NCBI GenBank assembly: GCA_002951995.1
Contig: CP019797.1
Location: forward strand, 476,001 to 540,000
Origin: Stenotrophomonas acidaminiphila
Lineage (GTDB): Bacteria > Pseudomonadota > Gammaproteobacteria > Xanthomonadales > Xanthomonadaceae
Length of the DNA: 64,000 bases
Reading direction: 5' to 3'
The position numbers and the translations under genes are program-made. The notes under the pieces were generated by a model that was not told where the DNA came from, searched no databases, and was given only the letters and a program-made list of their open reading frames with translations. Below, piece by piece: positions 50,106-58,292 of this stretch. How positions within the stretch are numbered: the first letter of the stretch is position 1; each line of letters starts with the position of its first letter.

Positions 50106-50138
50106 ACGACGGGCGCCCCGGTGGCGCCCGTCGTCGTT
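50106..50138 (+). terminator. terminator after the TonB receptor gene
   Basis: Perfect 12-base stem (50106-50117 with 50123-50134), 5-base loop, then CGTT. Located 22 bases after the receptor stop. Confidence 0.7.
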
Positions 50139-50188
50139 GCGGCCCCGCGACACCCCCGCGCCGGGGGCCGCCGGCGGCGGCGATATGC

Positions 50189-50194
50189 CACAAT
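50189..50194 (+). promoter_or_regulatory. -10 box of the jet/mks operon
   Basis: CACAAT, the same hexamer as in the aceF promoter. Transcription would begin near 50201, downstream of the in-frame ATG at 50185, which supports the TTG at 50233 as the true start of the first gene. No clear -35. Confidence 0.4.
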
Positions 50195-50232
50195 CGCCGC
50201 CGCACGGCAGGAAGCTGCAGGACCCCGACGTT

Positions 50233-51693
50233 TTGACCACCACCACCGCCACGACCACCCCGCCGCTGTTCTCGGTCGTACCCGCCGGCATCTTCGGCCC
50301 GCTGGCCTCGGCCAACCGCCAGAACTACTGGTCGCTGCTGTGCCGGATGTTCGACGAGTTCTTCGGCCCGGACGCGCCGGTGCCGCCCAGCCACGGCTTT
50401 CCGCGCCGCGAGATCACCGCCGCGATCGAGCGCTACCTGCTTGCCGACGACCCGTGGGAAGACGAGGACGGGCAGGCCCCGGACGCGCCGCTGAACGTGC
50501 GCGCCAGCGCCATCCACGACCGCTTCCGCGCCGCCGGCTGGCTGCGCCAGGAACGCATCGGCGCGCGCGAGATGGTGACCATGCCGCCGATGGTGGCGCA
50601 GCTGCTGTCCACCCTGGTGGAGTTCAGCGAGCATGGCCCGACCTTCGTCTCGGCCAAGATGCGCTCGGTGGAGCTGCAGCTGCAGCAGGTGGCCGAAGGC
50701 CGCCTGGACGGGGGCATCCTCGACGAGGCCGCCGACCAGGCGCGGCGGCTGCTGGTGTCGCTGGCCTCGATGAGCCTGCAGGTGCGCGACCTGATGCCGG
50801 AGCTGAGCAAGGCCGAGACCACCGCGCAGTTCGCCCGGCAGTGGTTCGAGCGCTACGTCGGCCAGCTGTTCATCGGCGACTATGCCGAACTGCACCGCGC
50901 CGACCACCCGATGGCGCGGCGCAGCTCGATCCTGGCGATGGTGCAGCAGCTCGAGTCCGGCATGCAGCGTGAAGCGCTGGTGGCCTGGTACGCCGAGCAT
51001 GTGACCGGCGGCGACGCCGCGCGCGCCCAGCAGCGGCTGTCGCGCAGCCTGGGACGGCTGCGCGAGCTGGAACGCATCGACGAATACTTGGCCCGGCTGG
51101 ACGAGGACATCCGCCAGGCCAACCGCCGCGCGCTGGCCTTCCTCGACTACCGCCTGCGCGCCCCCGACCGGCTCGACGTGCTGCTGCGCCGCGCCTGCCG
51201 CGGCGTGCTGTCGGCGCCGGAGGACGCGCTGCGGCTGCCGGTGGCGCCCGGCCCGCTGATGGACGAAGCGCGCCTGCGCCCGCCGCACCGCAAGCCGGCG
51301 CCGATCCCGCGCAGCGCCAACGCCACCACGCCACCCACGCCGGAGCAGCTGGCGCGGCTGTCGCTGCTGCGGCGGATGAAGCGCGCACGCCTGGTCAACG
51401 CCGAGGACATGGCGCGCTACGTCGGCCGCCACCTGCGGCAGGGCGCGGCGGTCGACTCGGCGCGGCTGGACATCGCCAGCATCGAGGACCTGCGCGCCTA
51501 CCAGACCCTGCTCACGCTGGCCCTGCGTGGCAACCGCGTCGGCGGCCTGCGCCGCGAGGACCCGCTCGGCCGCCTGCTGCGCGGTTTCCGCGTCGAGCTG
51601 CTCGATGCCGGCAACGGCGACCACAACGATTACCTGCGCGGCCCGCGCTTCCGCATCCTGCGGGTCGGCGCAAAACTCCCGGAAACCGCATGA
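50233..51693 (+). CDS. JetA/MksF-like kleisin of an SMC (Wadjet/MksBEF-type) complex
   Basis: 486 residues from a proposed TTG start (MTTTTATTTPPLFSVVPAGI) with AGGA upstream; the ATG at 50185 overlaps the -10 box. The chain has a winged-helix N-terminus (IFGPLASANRQNYWSLLCRM, ITAAIERYLLADDPWEDEDG), a long helical middle with ELQLQQVAEGRLD and RLLVSLASMSLQVRDLM, and a C-terminal domain. It resembles the DUF5716 JetA proteins of Wadjet and MksF. In such complexes it bridges the two SMC heads. Overlaps jetB by four bases (ATGA). Family assignment comes from operon order plus sequence character. Confidence 0.8.
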   Translation: MTTTTATTTPPLFSVVPAGIFGPLASANRQNYWSLLCRMFDEFFGPDAPVPPSHGFPRREITAAIERYLLADDPWEDEDGQAPDAPLNVRASAIHDRFRAAGWLRQERIGAREMVTMPPMVAQLLSTLVEFSEHGPTFVSAKMRSVELQLQQVAEGRLDGGILDEAADQARRLLVSLASMSLQVRDLMPELSKAETTAQFARQWFERYVGQLFIGDYAELHRADHPMARRSSILAMVQQLESGMQREALVAWYAEHVTGGDAARAQQRLSRSLGRLRELERIDEYLARLDEDIRQANRRALAFLDYRLRAPDRLDVLLRRACRGVLSAPEDALRLPVAPGPLMDEARLRPPHRKPAPIPRSANATTPPTPEQLARLSLLRRMKRARLVNAEDMARYVGRHLRQGAAVDSARLDIASIEDLRAYQTLLTLALRGNRVGGLRREDPLGRLLRGFRVELLDAGNGDHNDYLRGPRFRILRVGAKLPETA

Positions 51694-52316
51694 AACGCAG
51701 CTGGAACACCCTGAGCCAGATGTCCAACGGCACCTATGCCGTGCAGGACTTCGAGCGCGCCGCCTACCGCCTGGCCACCGAGCAGGTGCTGTACGCCACC
51801 GACCCGCGTTCGCGCGTGGCCTACCACCTGGTGGAAGACCATTACCCCGATTTCGTCGCCGCGCTGGAGCCGCTGGGCATCCGCCTGGAGCGCAACGCGC
51901 ATTACCGCTACGTGGTGGCACTGCCGGCCCATGGCGAGGGCGCGCCGGTGACGCTGGACGAAACCCTGGCCCTGCTGGTGCTGCGCCAGCGTTACGACGA
52001 GGCCATGCGCCAGGGCCTGATCGAGGACCACGGCGAGGTGGTGGTGGAACTGCCGGACCTGCAGGAGAGCTGGCAGGCGCTGACCGGCCGCGCGATGCCC
52101 GACGTCGGCGCGCTGCGCGCGCTGGCGCGCACGCTCAAGCGCTGGGGCGTATGCCGGCTGATCGACTCCGAAGGCGACGACCCGCAGCCGTTCCACCTGC
52201 GGGTACGCCCGGCCATCGTCGAGATCGTCGGCGAGCAATGGCTGCAGCGCCTGGACCAGCACAACCGCGACGAGGCCGGCGACACCGGCGCGGAGGACGA
52301 CGATGCAGCAGCTTGA
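51690..52316 (+). CDS. JetB/MksE-like subunit (DUF4194)
   Basis: 208 residues, MKRSWNTLSQMSNGTYAVQD, with two winged-helix-like units and the conserved DETLALLVLRQRYDEAM typical of DUF4194. In MksBEF and Wadjet complexes this KITE-type protein binds the kleisin and contacts DNA. The C-terminus is a disordered acidic tail (DEAGDTGAEDDDAAA). It overlaps its upstream neighbour by 4 bases and the SMC gene by 14 bases, showing strict co-translation of the three subunits. Confidence 0.85.
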   Translation: MKRSWNTLSQMSNGTYAVQDFERAAYRLATEQVLYATDPRSRVAYHLVEDHYPDFVAALEPLGIRLERNAHYRYVVALPAHGEGAPVTLDETLALLVLRQRYDEAMRQGLIEDHGEVVVELPDLQESWQALTGRAMPDVGALRALARTLKRWGVCRLIDSEGDDPQPFHLRVRPAIVEIVGEQWLQRLDQHNRDEAGDTGAEDDDAAA

Positions 52317-55300
52317 ACGCATCCACCTGGTGCAGTTCTTCCTGTTCGAGGCGCAGAGCCTGCAACTGGACGCGACCAGCGCCATCATCGCGCCCAACGG
52401 CGCCGGCAAGAGCGCGCTGCTCGACGCGCTGCAGATCGTGCTGCTGGGCGGCGACCGCAGCCGCATCCGTTTCAACGCCCAGGCCGGCGGCAGCCACCGC
52501 GCGCGTACCATCCGCGACTACTGCCTGGGCGTGTTCCGCAGCGGCGAGGAAGGGCGCAAGCGCCGCACCGCCACCACCTACATCTCGCTGGTGTTCCGCG
52601 ACACCGACACCGGGGTGCCGCTGACCGCCGGCATCGCGCTCGGCGCCTCGGTCGACGAGCCGGAACACCGCACCCACGGCCTGTACCTGCTGCCGGGCGT
52701 GGCGCTGGCGCTGGACGAGCACCTGGAGCGGGTCAAGGGCAAGGAACTGCCGCTGGCCTGGAATACCTTCCGCGAGCACGTCGCGCGCCGCTGCAAGGAG
52801 GTGGGCGAGACCCCGCAGCTGCATCCCAATGCCGAACGCTTCCTGCGCGACCTGCTGCTGCGGCTGCGCGCCAGCCCATCGGCCAGCCCCGACCTCAACG
52901 CCTACCGCAAGGCCTTCCTCAACGCGCTGAACCTGCAGCGGGTCGAGGACGTGGACCTGTTCGTGCGTACCCTGGTGGCCGAGGACCGGCCCACCGACAT
53001 CGCCCGCTTCCGCGCGCTGCTGGACAGCTTCCGCCAGATCAAGGAGAAGATCGAACAGGTCAAGCAGCGCATCGACGCCGCCGAGGGCGCGGAGCGCCAG
53101 TACGAGAAGATCGCCGCGCAGGCCACCCGCGCCGCCTCGGCGCGCGCACTGGCCGCCGAATACGCCCGCGACCTGTACAGCGAACAGCTCGACCAGGCCG
53201 AAGGCGCGCTCGCCACCGCGCAGAACACGCTGGCCGACACCCGTCGCCGCCTGGCCGACACCCGCGTCGAACGCGACACCCTGCGCGAGGAGCAGGCGCG
53301 CGCCAATGCCCGCCTGCAGAGCAGCGCCGGCTACGGCGAGCAGGCGCAGCTTGACGAACTGGCCGGCCGCGACCGCGACCGCCTCGCGCAGCTGAAGAAG
53401 GACCTGGCGCGCGAAGTCGGCTTCGTGCGCGACCAGTTCCGCCAGCTCGACGCGCTCGCGCTCGACGACATCGACGCCGCCGCGCTGGCCGGCGCGCGCG
53501 AAGCGTGGGACGCGTGGCATGCCGAACTGTCGGCGCTGGCCGCCGAGGCTGCCTTGCCATGGACCCCGGACGACCTGTTCGCCGGTGCGCGCCAGGCCTT
53601 GCGCGCCGCCGCGCCGCTGCGCGAGCGGGTCGACCGCCACGCCCGCCAGCTGCACGCGGCCCACGACAAGGCGCGCGACGCGCTGGAGACCGCGCGCCAG
53701 AACCAGAAGCGTCTGGCCGCCGGCCAGGCCGAACTGCACCCGGACACGGTGCGGCTGATGAGCTACCTGCGCGATGCCGGCATCGACGCGCGCCCGGTGT
53801 GCGACCTGGTGCGGGTCACCGACGCGACCTGGCAGCACGCCATCGAAGGTTATCTGCGCAGCAATGTCGAAGCCCTGCTGATCCCGGACAAGGACGAGGA
53901 ACGCGCGGTCAAGCTGTACCGCGGCCTGTCCGGCGGGCGCTCGGTGTATGGGGTCAAGCTCGCCCTGTCCAGCCATGCACGCAGGTCGCGTGGCGCCGAC
54001 GAGCCGGAGAGCGGCAGCGTCGCCGCGCTGCTGGAGGGCGTCAACGCCGACGCATTGGCCTTCCTGCGCCGCCAGCTCGGCGAGCTGCGCTGCGTGGAAA
54101 CCGAGGCCGAGCTGGTACGCAGCCGCCAGGGCCTGACCCGCGACGGCCTGCTGGCACGCGGCGGCAGCATCGAACGCCTGCGCCTGCCCGCGGCCGGCGA
54201 CCTGCGCATCGGCGCCTCCGACAACCGTGCGCGGCTGCGCGTGCTGCACGAGGAAATCGAGAAGGCCGAACAGGAATTGCGCCAGATCGAGCCGCGCCTG
54301 CGCCGCGCCGATGACTGCCAGCGCGGCCTGGCGCGGCTGGCCGATGCCGACGCGGTGGCGCAGGCGCTGCACGAGCGCGTGCTCGAACACCGGCAGGTGG
54401 CCGAACGCTACCGCAGCGCGCAGGAAAGCCGCCTCGCCTCGCTGGACCCGGACCTGCTGCGCCTGTCCGAACAGCTGCGTGAACTGAACGCCCAGCTCGC
54501 CGGCTGCGAGCAGCGCGCCGACGCGCTGGTCGGCCAGGAAGCCGTGGCGGCGGCCAACCTCGAGCGCACGCAGGCCCTGCTCGAAGGCCTGCGCCAGCAG
54601 GAAGAACTGATCGCGCGGCGCGCGGTGGACGCCTTCGCCGATGCGGACGTCGATCCGAACCGGGTCGAACGCCAGCGCGAGGAGCTGGACGAAAAATATC
54701 CGTCGCTGGAAGAACGCGCGCGCCGCTGCGAGGAGCGCGCCAGGGACAGCGACGCGCAGCTGGCACGGCTGCTGCCCGAGGCCTGGAGCGGTCTGGCGCA
54801 GTACGCGCGCGACCATGGGCTGGAGCTGGATTTCGACGCCAGCGCCTGGCGCCCGGCGCGCAGCCTGCTGCAGCGCGAACTGACCCAGCTGCGCGATACC
54901 GAGCTGGTGCAGTACGAGGCCGAGGCGCGCCAGGCCTACGCCACCGCCGTGGATACCTTCCGCACCGGCGTGGCCTCCACCCTGTACGACAACTTCACCC
55001 GGCTCAAGACCCAGATCGCCACGCTCAACCGCACCCTGCGCGCCAGCCCGGCGTTCTCCAACAACGAGCGCTACCAGTTCCATTACGAAGTGGTGCCGGA
55101 GTTCCGCGAACTGCACCGCTTCATCCAGCGCGCCGCCGACATCGGCGGCGAGGACACGCTGTTCGAGAGCGCCGGCCAGGTGCCCGAGGCGTTCCGCGCG
55201 CTGGTCGAGGACAAGGCCGCCACCCACGTGGCCAACTCGCCGCTGGACGACTACCGCCGCTTCTTCCGCTTCGAAGTGCAGATCCGCCAGGACGACCGGG

Positions 55301-55734
55301 TGATCGGCAGCCTCAGCGAACGCATGCGCTCGGGCTCCGGCGGCGAACACCGCGCGCCGCTGTACGTGATCGCCGGCGCCGCGCTGGCCGCGGCCTACGG
55401 CAAGAGTGAAGCGCACCCGGGCGGGCTGGGGCTGATCCTGCTCGACGAGTTCGGTGACAAGATCGACGCGCAGAACGCGCGCGCCACCACCAACTACCTG
55501 CGCTCGCTGGGCCTGCAGCTGGTGCTGGCGGCGCCGGACACCGCCCAGGGCACCCTGTCCGGCGTGCTCGACAGCTACATCGAACTGTTCCGCGACGGCG
55601 ACCTGCTGCAGGCCGAGCGCATCGAGGTCACCGAAGCCGCGCGCACCCTGCTGCTGTCCGACCAGTTCGACCTGCACCCGGAACTGCTGGCGGCGGAGAC
55701 CGAACGCATCGCGCGCGAGCAGGCGACGGCGTGA
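52303..55734 (+). CDS. JetC/MksB-like SMC ATPase
   Basis: 1143 residues. The N-terminal head has Walker A in APNGAGKSALLDAL (GAGKS at 33-37). Two long coiled-coil arms (about 230-500 and 650-900) flank a hinge near 490-640. The C-terminal head has the ABC signature SGSGGEH (1010-1016) and Walker B LILLDEFGDKID (Asp1048, Glu1049). This is the MukB/MksB/JetC layout: a DNA-loop-extruding motor that condenses or senses DNA. Wadjet systems use it with a nuclease, JetD, to destroy plasmids. No JetD gene follows; the next gene is on the other strand. The complex may therefore be a chromosome-organising MksBEF or rely on a nuclease encoded elsewhere. Confidence 0.88.
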   Translation: MQQLERIHLVQFFLFEAQSLQLDATSAIIAPNGAGKSALLDALQIVLLGGDRSRIRFNAQAGGSHRARTIRDYCLGVFRSGEEGRKRRTATTYISLVFRDTDTGVPLTAGIALGASVDEPEHRTHGLYLLPGVALALDEHLERVKGKELPLAWNTFREHVARRCKEVGETPQLHPNAERFLRDLLLRLRASPSASPDLNAYRKAFLNALNLQRVEDVDLFVRTLVAEDRPTDIARFRALLDSFRQIKEKIEQVKQRIDAAEGAERQYEKIAAQATRAASARALAAEYARDLYSEQLDQAEGALATAQNTLADTRRRLADTRVERDTLREEQARANARLQSSAGYGEQAQLDELAGRDRDRLAQLKKDLAREVGFVRDQFRQLDALALDDIDAAALAGAREAWDAWHAELSALAAEAALPWTPDDLFAGARQALRAAAPLRERVDRHARQLHAAHDKARDALETARQNQKRLAAGQAELHPDTVRLMSYLRDAGIDARPVCDLVRVTDATWQHAIEGYLRSNVEALLIPDKDEERAVKLYRGLSGGRSVYGVKLALSSHARRSRGADEPESGSVAALLEGVNADALAFLRRQLGELRCVETEAELVRSRQGLTRDGLLARGGSIERLRLPAAGDLRIGASDNRARLRVLHEEIEKAEQELRQIEPRLRRADDCQRGLARLADADAVAQALHERVLEHRQVAERYRSAQESRLASLDPDLLRLSEQLRELNAQLAGCEQRADALVGQEAVAAANLERTQALLEGLRQQEELIARRAVDAFADADVDPNRVERQREELDEKYPSLEERARRCEERARDSDAQLARLLPEAWSGLAQYARDHGLELDFDASAWRPARSLLQRELTQLRDTELVQYEAEARQAYATAVDTFRTGVASTLYDNFTRLKTQIATLNRTLRASPAFSNNERYQFHYEVVPEFRELHRFIQRAADIGGEDTLFESAGQVPEAFRALVEDKAATHVANSPLDDYRRFFRFEVQIRQDDRVIGSLSERMRSGSGGEHRAPLYVIAGAALAAAYGKSEAHPGGLGLILLDEFGDKIDAQNARATTNYLRSLGLQLVLAAPDTAQGTLSGVLDSYIELFRDGDLLQAERIEVTEAARTLLLSDQFDLHPELLAAETERIAREQATA

Positions 55735-55739
55735 CAGCG

Positions 55740-55773
55740 GCGCCGGGCCGCGCCTGGGGCGCCGGCCCGGCGC
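55740..55773. terminator. hairpin after the SMC gene
   Basis: Perfect 11-base stem (55740-55750 with 55763-55773) with a 12-base loop, starting six bases after the jetC stop. No T-tract. Confidence 0.45.
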
Positions 55774-55782
55774 GTGACGCAG

Positions 55783-55818
55783 CGGTAGCCGCGGCCCGTG
55801 CGCCGGCCGCGGCTACCG
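55783..55818. repeat. REP-like palindrome between convergent jetC and gloA
   Basis: Perfect 14-base stem (55783-55796 with 55805-55818); the stem contains GTAG near one end and CTAC near the other, followed by a GC palindrome. It resembles the GTAG unit at 18421 and sits seven bases before the gloA stop. Confidence 0.5.
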
Positions 55819-55824
55819 GCAACC

Positions 55825-56343
55825 TCAGCGGTTGCCGATGATCTCGACCCAGTAGCCGTCCGGGTCCTTGATGAACGCCAGGTTCTTCATGCGCCCGTCC
55901 TGCAGGCGCTTCTGGAACGGCACGCCCAGTTCCTCGAAGCGTGCACAGGCCGCTTCCAGCGCCGGCACCGACACGCAGATATGGCCGAAGCCGCGCGGTT
56001 CGCTGTTGCCATCGTGGTAGACCGGGCCGTCCTGGTGCTCGGTGCCATGGTTGTGGGTCAGTTCCAGCACGCCGGGGATGCCGGCCATCCACAGCCGGCG
56101 CGCGGCGTCATCCTCGGGCACCTGCATGCCCGCCGGTACGTAGGCCAGGAAGTACAGGCTGAAAGCGGCCTCCGGGAAGTCGCGCCTGTCGACCAGGCGG
56201 AAGCCGAGCACGCGGGTGTAGAAATCCAGCGAAGCGGCGATGTCCTTGACCCGCAGCATGGTGTGGTTGAAGACGAAGCCGGTGGTTTCGGCCGGTGGCT
56301 GCGCGGCCACGCCGGGCTGCTGGTGGAGAGCGTTCAGGCTCAT
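55825..56343 (-). CDS. gloA: lactoylglutathione lyase (glyoxalase I)
   Basis: 172 residues. The core starts with FNHTMLRVKDIAASLDFYTR, giving the first metal His (NHTMLRV), then VLELTHNHGTE with the Glu ligand, GFGHICVSVP with the second His, and FIKDPDGYWVEII with the second Glu. It isomerises the methylglyoxal-glutathione adduct to lactoylglutathione in the cytosol. At 172 residues it is of the longer type with a roughly 25-residue N-terminal extension. Own -10 box TAGAAT on the minus strand at 56378-56373. Confidence 0.93.
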   Translation of the reverse strand: MSLNALHQQPGVAAQPPAETTGFVFNHTMLRVKDIAASLDFYTRVLGFRLVDRRDFPEAAFSLYFLAYVPAGMQVPEDDAARRLWMAGIPGVLELTHNHGTEHQDGPVYHDGNSEPRGFGHICVSVPALEAACARFEELGVPFQKRLQDGRMKNLAFIKDPDGYWVEIIGNR

Positions 56344-56372
56344 GGCGGTGTTCCTGATAAGGGGAGGGGGCG

Positions 56373-56378
56373 ATTCTA
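56373..56378 (-). promoter_or_regulatory. -10 box of gloA
   Basis: TAGAAT on the minus strand, 29 bases before the gloA ATG. Confidence 0.45.
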
Positions 56379-56396
56379 GAGCGCGGCGCGGCAATG

Positions 56397-56428
56397 CACC
56401 GGGAACGCAGCGTGCCGCGTTCCCGGTG
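56397..56428 (-). terminator. hairpin at the end of the copper operon
   Basis: Perfect 12-base stem (56397-56408 with 56417-56428), 8-base loop, just after the stop of the DUF411 gene. The following minus-strand bases are CATTGCC, not a strong T-tract. Confidence 0.55.
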
Positions 56429-56449
56429 GCGTGTGCCGTTGCCTGCAGC

Positions 56450-56959
56450 TCAGGGGTGCCGGGCGTAGGGCCGCAGGCTGCCGTCCTTGCCCAGCAGGTC
56501 GACCGTGAACGCCTCGCGGCGGCCATCGGCGGACTCCATGCCCGGAGAACCGATGGGCATGCCCGGCAGCACCAGCCCGCGCGCGGCCGGCTTCTCGCGC
56601 AGCAGACGCTGCACGTCCGCGGCCGGCACGTGGCCTTCCAGCACGTAGCCACCGACTTCGGCGGTATGGCACGACGCCTGCGACAGCGGAATGCCGAGGC
56701 GCTGCTTCACCGCGGCCATGTCGGTACTGTCATGGGCCACCACGGTGAAGCCGGCCGCGCGCATGTGCGCGATCCAGCCGTTGCAGCAGCCGCAGTTGGC
56801 GTCTTTGTGGACGTGCACGACCTGCGTCGCGTGGCCGGCGTGTGCGGTTGCCGGTGGCTTGCCCGCTGCCGCTGGCGGGGCGGCATCGCAGGCGGCGACG
56901 GCGAAGACGGCGCTGGCGACGATCAGCACGGATATCGTCCTGTGCAGCAGTGTGTTCAT
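56450..56959 (-). CDS. DUF411 family metal-binding lipoprotein
   Basis: 169 residues with a lipoprotein-type signal (LLHRTISVLIVASAVFAVAAC; lipobox VAAC, Cys24). The mature part has the DUF411 core: VHVHKDANCGCCNGWIAHMR with a CGCC metal site, then SCHTAEVGGYVLEGHVPAAD and GLVLPGMPIGSPGME. Such proteins are often encoded with copper-resistance genes and are thought to bind copper in the periplasm. Last gene of the leftward cop operon, 58 bases after copB, with a hairpin in that gap. Confidence 0.9.
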   Translation of the reverse strand: MNTLLHRTISVLIVASAVFAVAACDAAPPAAAGKPPATAHAGHATQVVHVHKDANCGCCNGWIAHMRAAGFTVVAHDSTDMAAVKQRLGIPLSQASCHTAEVGGYVLEGHVPAADVQRLLREKPAARGLVLPGMPIGSPGMESADGRREAFTVDLLGKDGSLRPYARHP

Positions 56960-56979
56960 GTGGATCTCCTTCGGAAGGG

Positions 56980-57005
56980 GGCGGAACGCCACGGGGCATT
57001 CCGCC
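56980..57005 (-). other. intercistronic hairpin, copB to DUF411 gene
   Basis: GGCGGAA/TTCCGCC arms (56980-56986 and 56999-57005) with further internal pairing. It lies before the DUF411 gene and could lower its expression relative to copAB. Confidence 0.4.
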
Positions 57006-57017
57006 GTGGGGGCGGGG

Positions 57018-58292
57018 TCAGAACCAGAACCGCACGCCGGCGACCCAGCGCGATTCGCGGGTGGCTTCCCCGGCGTCGCGGTGCAGGTCGGCACTGCGGC
57101 CGAAGCGCCGCTCATGCACGAAGCCGACGTAAGGCGCGAAGCGGCGGGTGATCTCGTAGCGCAGGCGCAGGCCGGCGCCGACGTGGCCCAGTCCGCTGCC
57201 GACGCCGCGGCGCGGGTCGCCGTCGGCCGCCACGCTGGCCTCCAGCGACGGTTGCAGGATCAGCCGGTTGCTCAGCAGCAGCGAGTATTCCGCCTCCACC
57301 GCCAGTTCGGCCCGGCGCGGCCCGCCCAGGTAGGCGGTGGCGGCGAACTCGAACTTGTACGGCGCCAGCCCCTGCACGCCGATGGCGGCGCGGGTCAGCC
57401 CGGGCGCATCGCCACCGTCATGGCGGACGCCGCCGACCAGGTCCCACCACGGCGAGATGGCGCGCCCGTAGAGTGCGTCCAGCGACCATTCGCCGAGCCG
57501 GCCCTCGCTGCGCTGGCCTTCGCTGCGCAGCCACAGGCGGTCGATGTCGCCGCCGACCCAGCCCTTGGCCGCCCACGACTGGCCGCTGCCGCGGGCGTTG
57601 TCCCAGGCTTCCAGGTGGTCGAACAGCACCAGGCTGTTGATGCCGGGCGCGTGCTGCATCGCATGCGGCGCGAGCGCCGGGAACGCCGCCGCCAGATCCG
57701 CGGCGGTCGGCGCGGGAATCGGCTCGCGCGGCGCCTGCATGGCCGCGGCGCCATGGCCGGCATGATCGGCATGCGTGGCATGCACGTCCAGGCCGTTGGC
57801 CGCCGCGCCATGGCCGGCATGGGCGTCGCCGGAGGCAGGCCGCGATGGGGGCGCGGCGGGCGGGGCATGGCCGGCATGCGGATCATCGCCGTGCATGGAC
57901 TGCGCGGCGGATGCCGGCATCGCATGGCCGGCGTGCGGGTCCGTGGCTGGTTGTGGCGGTACCGCGTCGGCCGCAGGGGCCGACGCCGCGGCATGGCCGG
58001 CGTGCCTGTCCATGGATGCGGACGTGCTGGCCGGCATCCGGTGGCCCGCATGCGGATCGGGTGCCGGTGCGGCCGGTTCCGCCGCTGCCGCGTGGGGGGC
58101 GTGGTGCGCGTGCGGGTCGGCCTCGGCGGCGTTGCCGGGCGACGCAGGCACGTGGCCCGCATGCGGATCCGGCTTGGTGCCGGCGCCATGGCGGTGATGG
58201 CCGTGGTGGCTGGCATGCGGGTCCTGCGCGGCGGCGTTGCCGGTGGCCGCGGCCAGGGCGATGAACAGCAGCGATCGGGTGCGTGTCTTCAT
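57018..58292 (-). CDS. copB: copper resistance outer membrane protein CopB
   Basis: 424 residues. Signal peptide MKTRTRSLLFIALAAATGNA, then about 180 residues of His/Met-rich repeats built on DPHAGH (about ten full or variant copies, several followed by MPAS), a copper-binding segment. The C-terminal half is the CopB barrel (SLVLFDHLEAWDNARGSGQS, WWDLVGGVRHDGGDAPGLTR, YEITRRFAPYVGFVHERRFG) ending VRFWF. The repeat region is long for the family. It is thought to move or sequester copper at the outer membrane. Start overlaps the copA stop by four bases (ATGA). Confidence 0.93.
   Translation of the reverse strand: MKTRTRSLLFIALAAATGNAAAQDPHASHHGHHRHGAGTKPDPHAGHVPASPGNAAEADPHAHHAPHAAAAEPAAPAPDPHAGHRMPASTSASMDRHAGHAAASAPAADAVPPQPATDPHAGHAMPASAAQSMHGDDPHAGHAPPAAPPSRPASGDAHAGHGAAANGLDVHATHADHAGHGAAAMQAPREPIPAPTAADLAAAFPALAPHAMQHAPGINSLVLFDHLEAWDNARGSGQSWAAKGWVGGDIDRLWLRSEGQRSEGRLGEWSLDALYGRAISPWWDLVGGVRHDGGDAPGLTRAAIGVQGLAPYKFEFAATAYLGGPRRAELAVEAEYSLLLSNRLILQPSLEASVAADGDPRRGVGSGLGHVGAGLRLRYEITRRFAPYVGFVHERRFGRSADLHRDAGEATRESRWVAGVRFWF

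Noticed and set aside
52135..55677. 1180-codon open frame on the minus strand
   Set aside because: It lies opposite jetC, whose head motifs and coiled coils are clearly real. Such mirror frames are common in GC-rich genes.
55735..55824. A missed jetD/mksG gene downstream of jetC
   Set aside because: Only 90 bases filled by two hairpins separate jetC from the convergent gloA gene, and no nuclease-like frame was seen upstream of jetA either.
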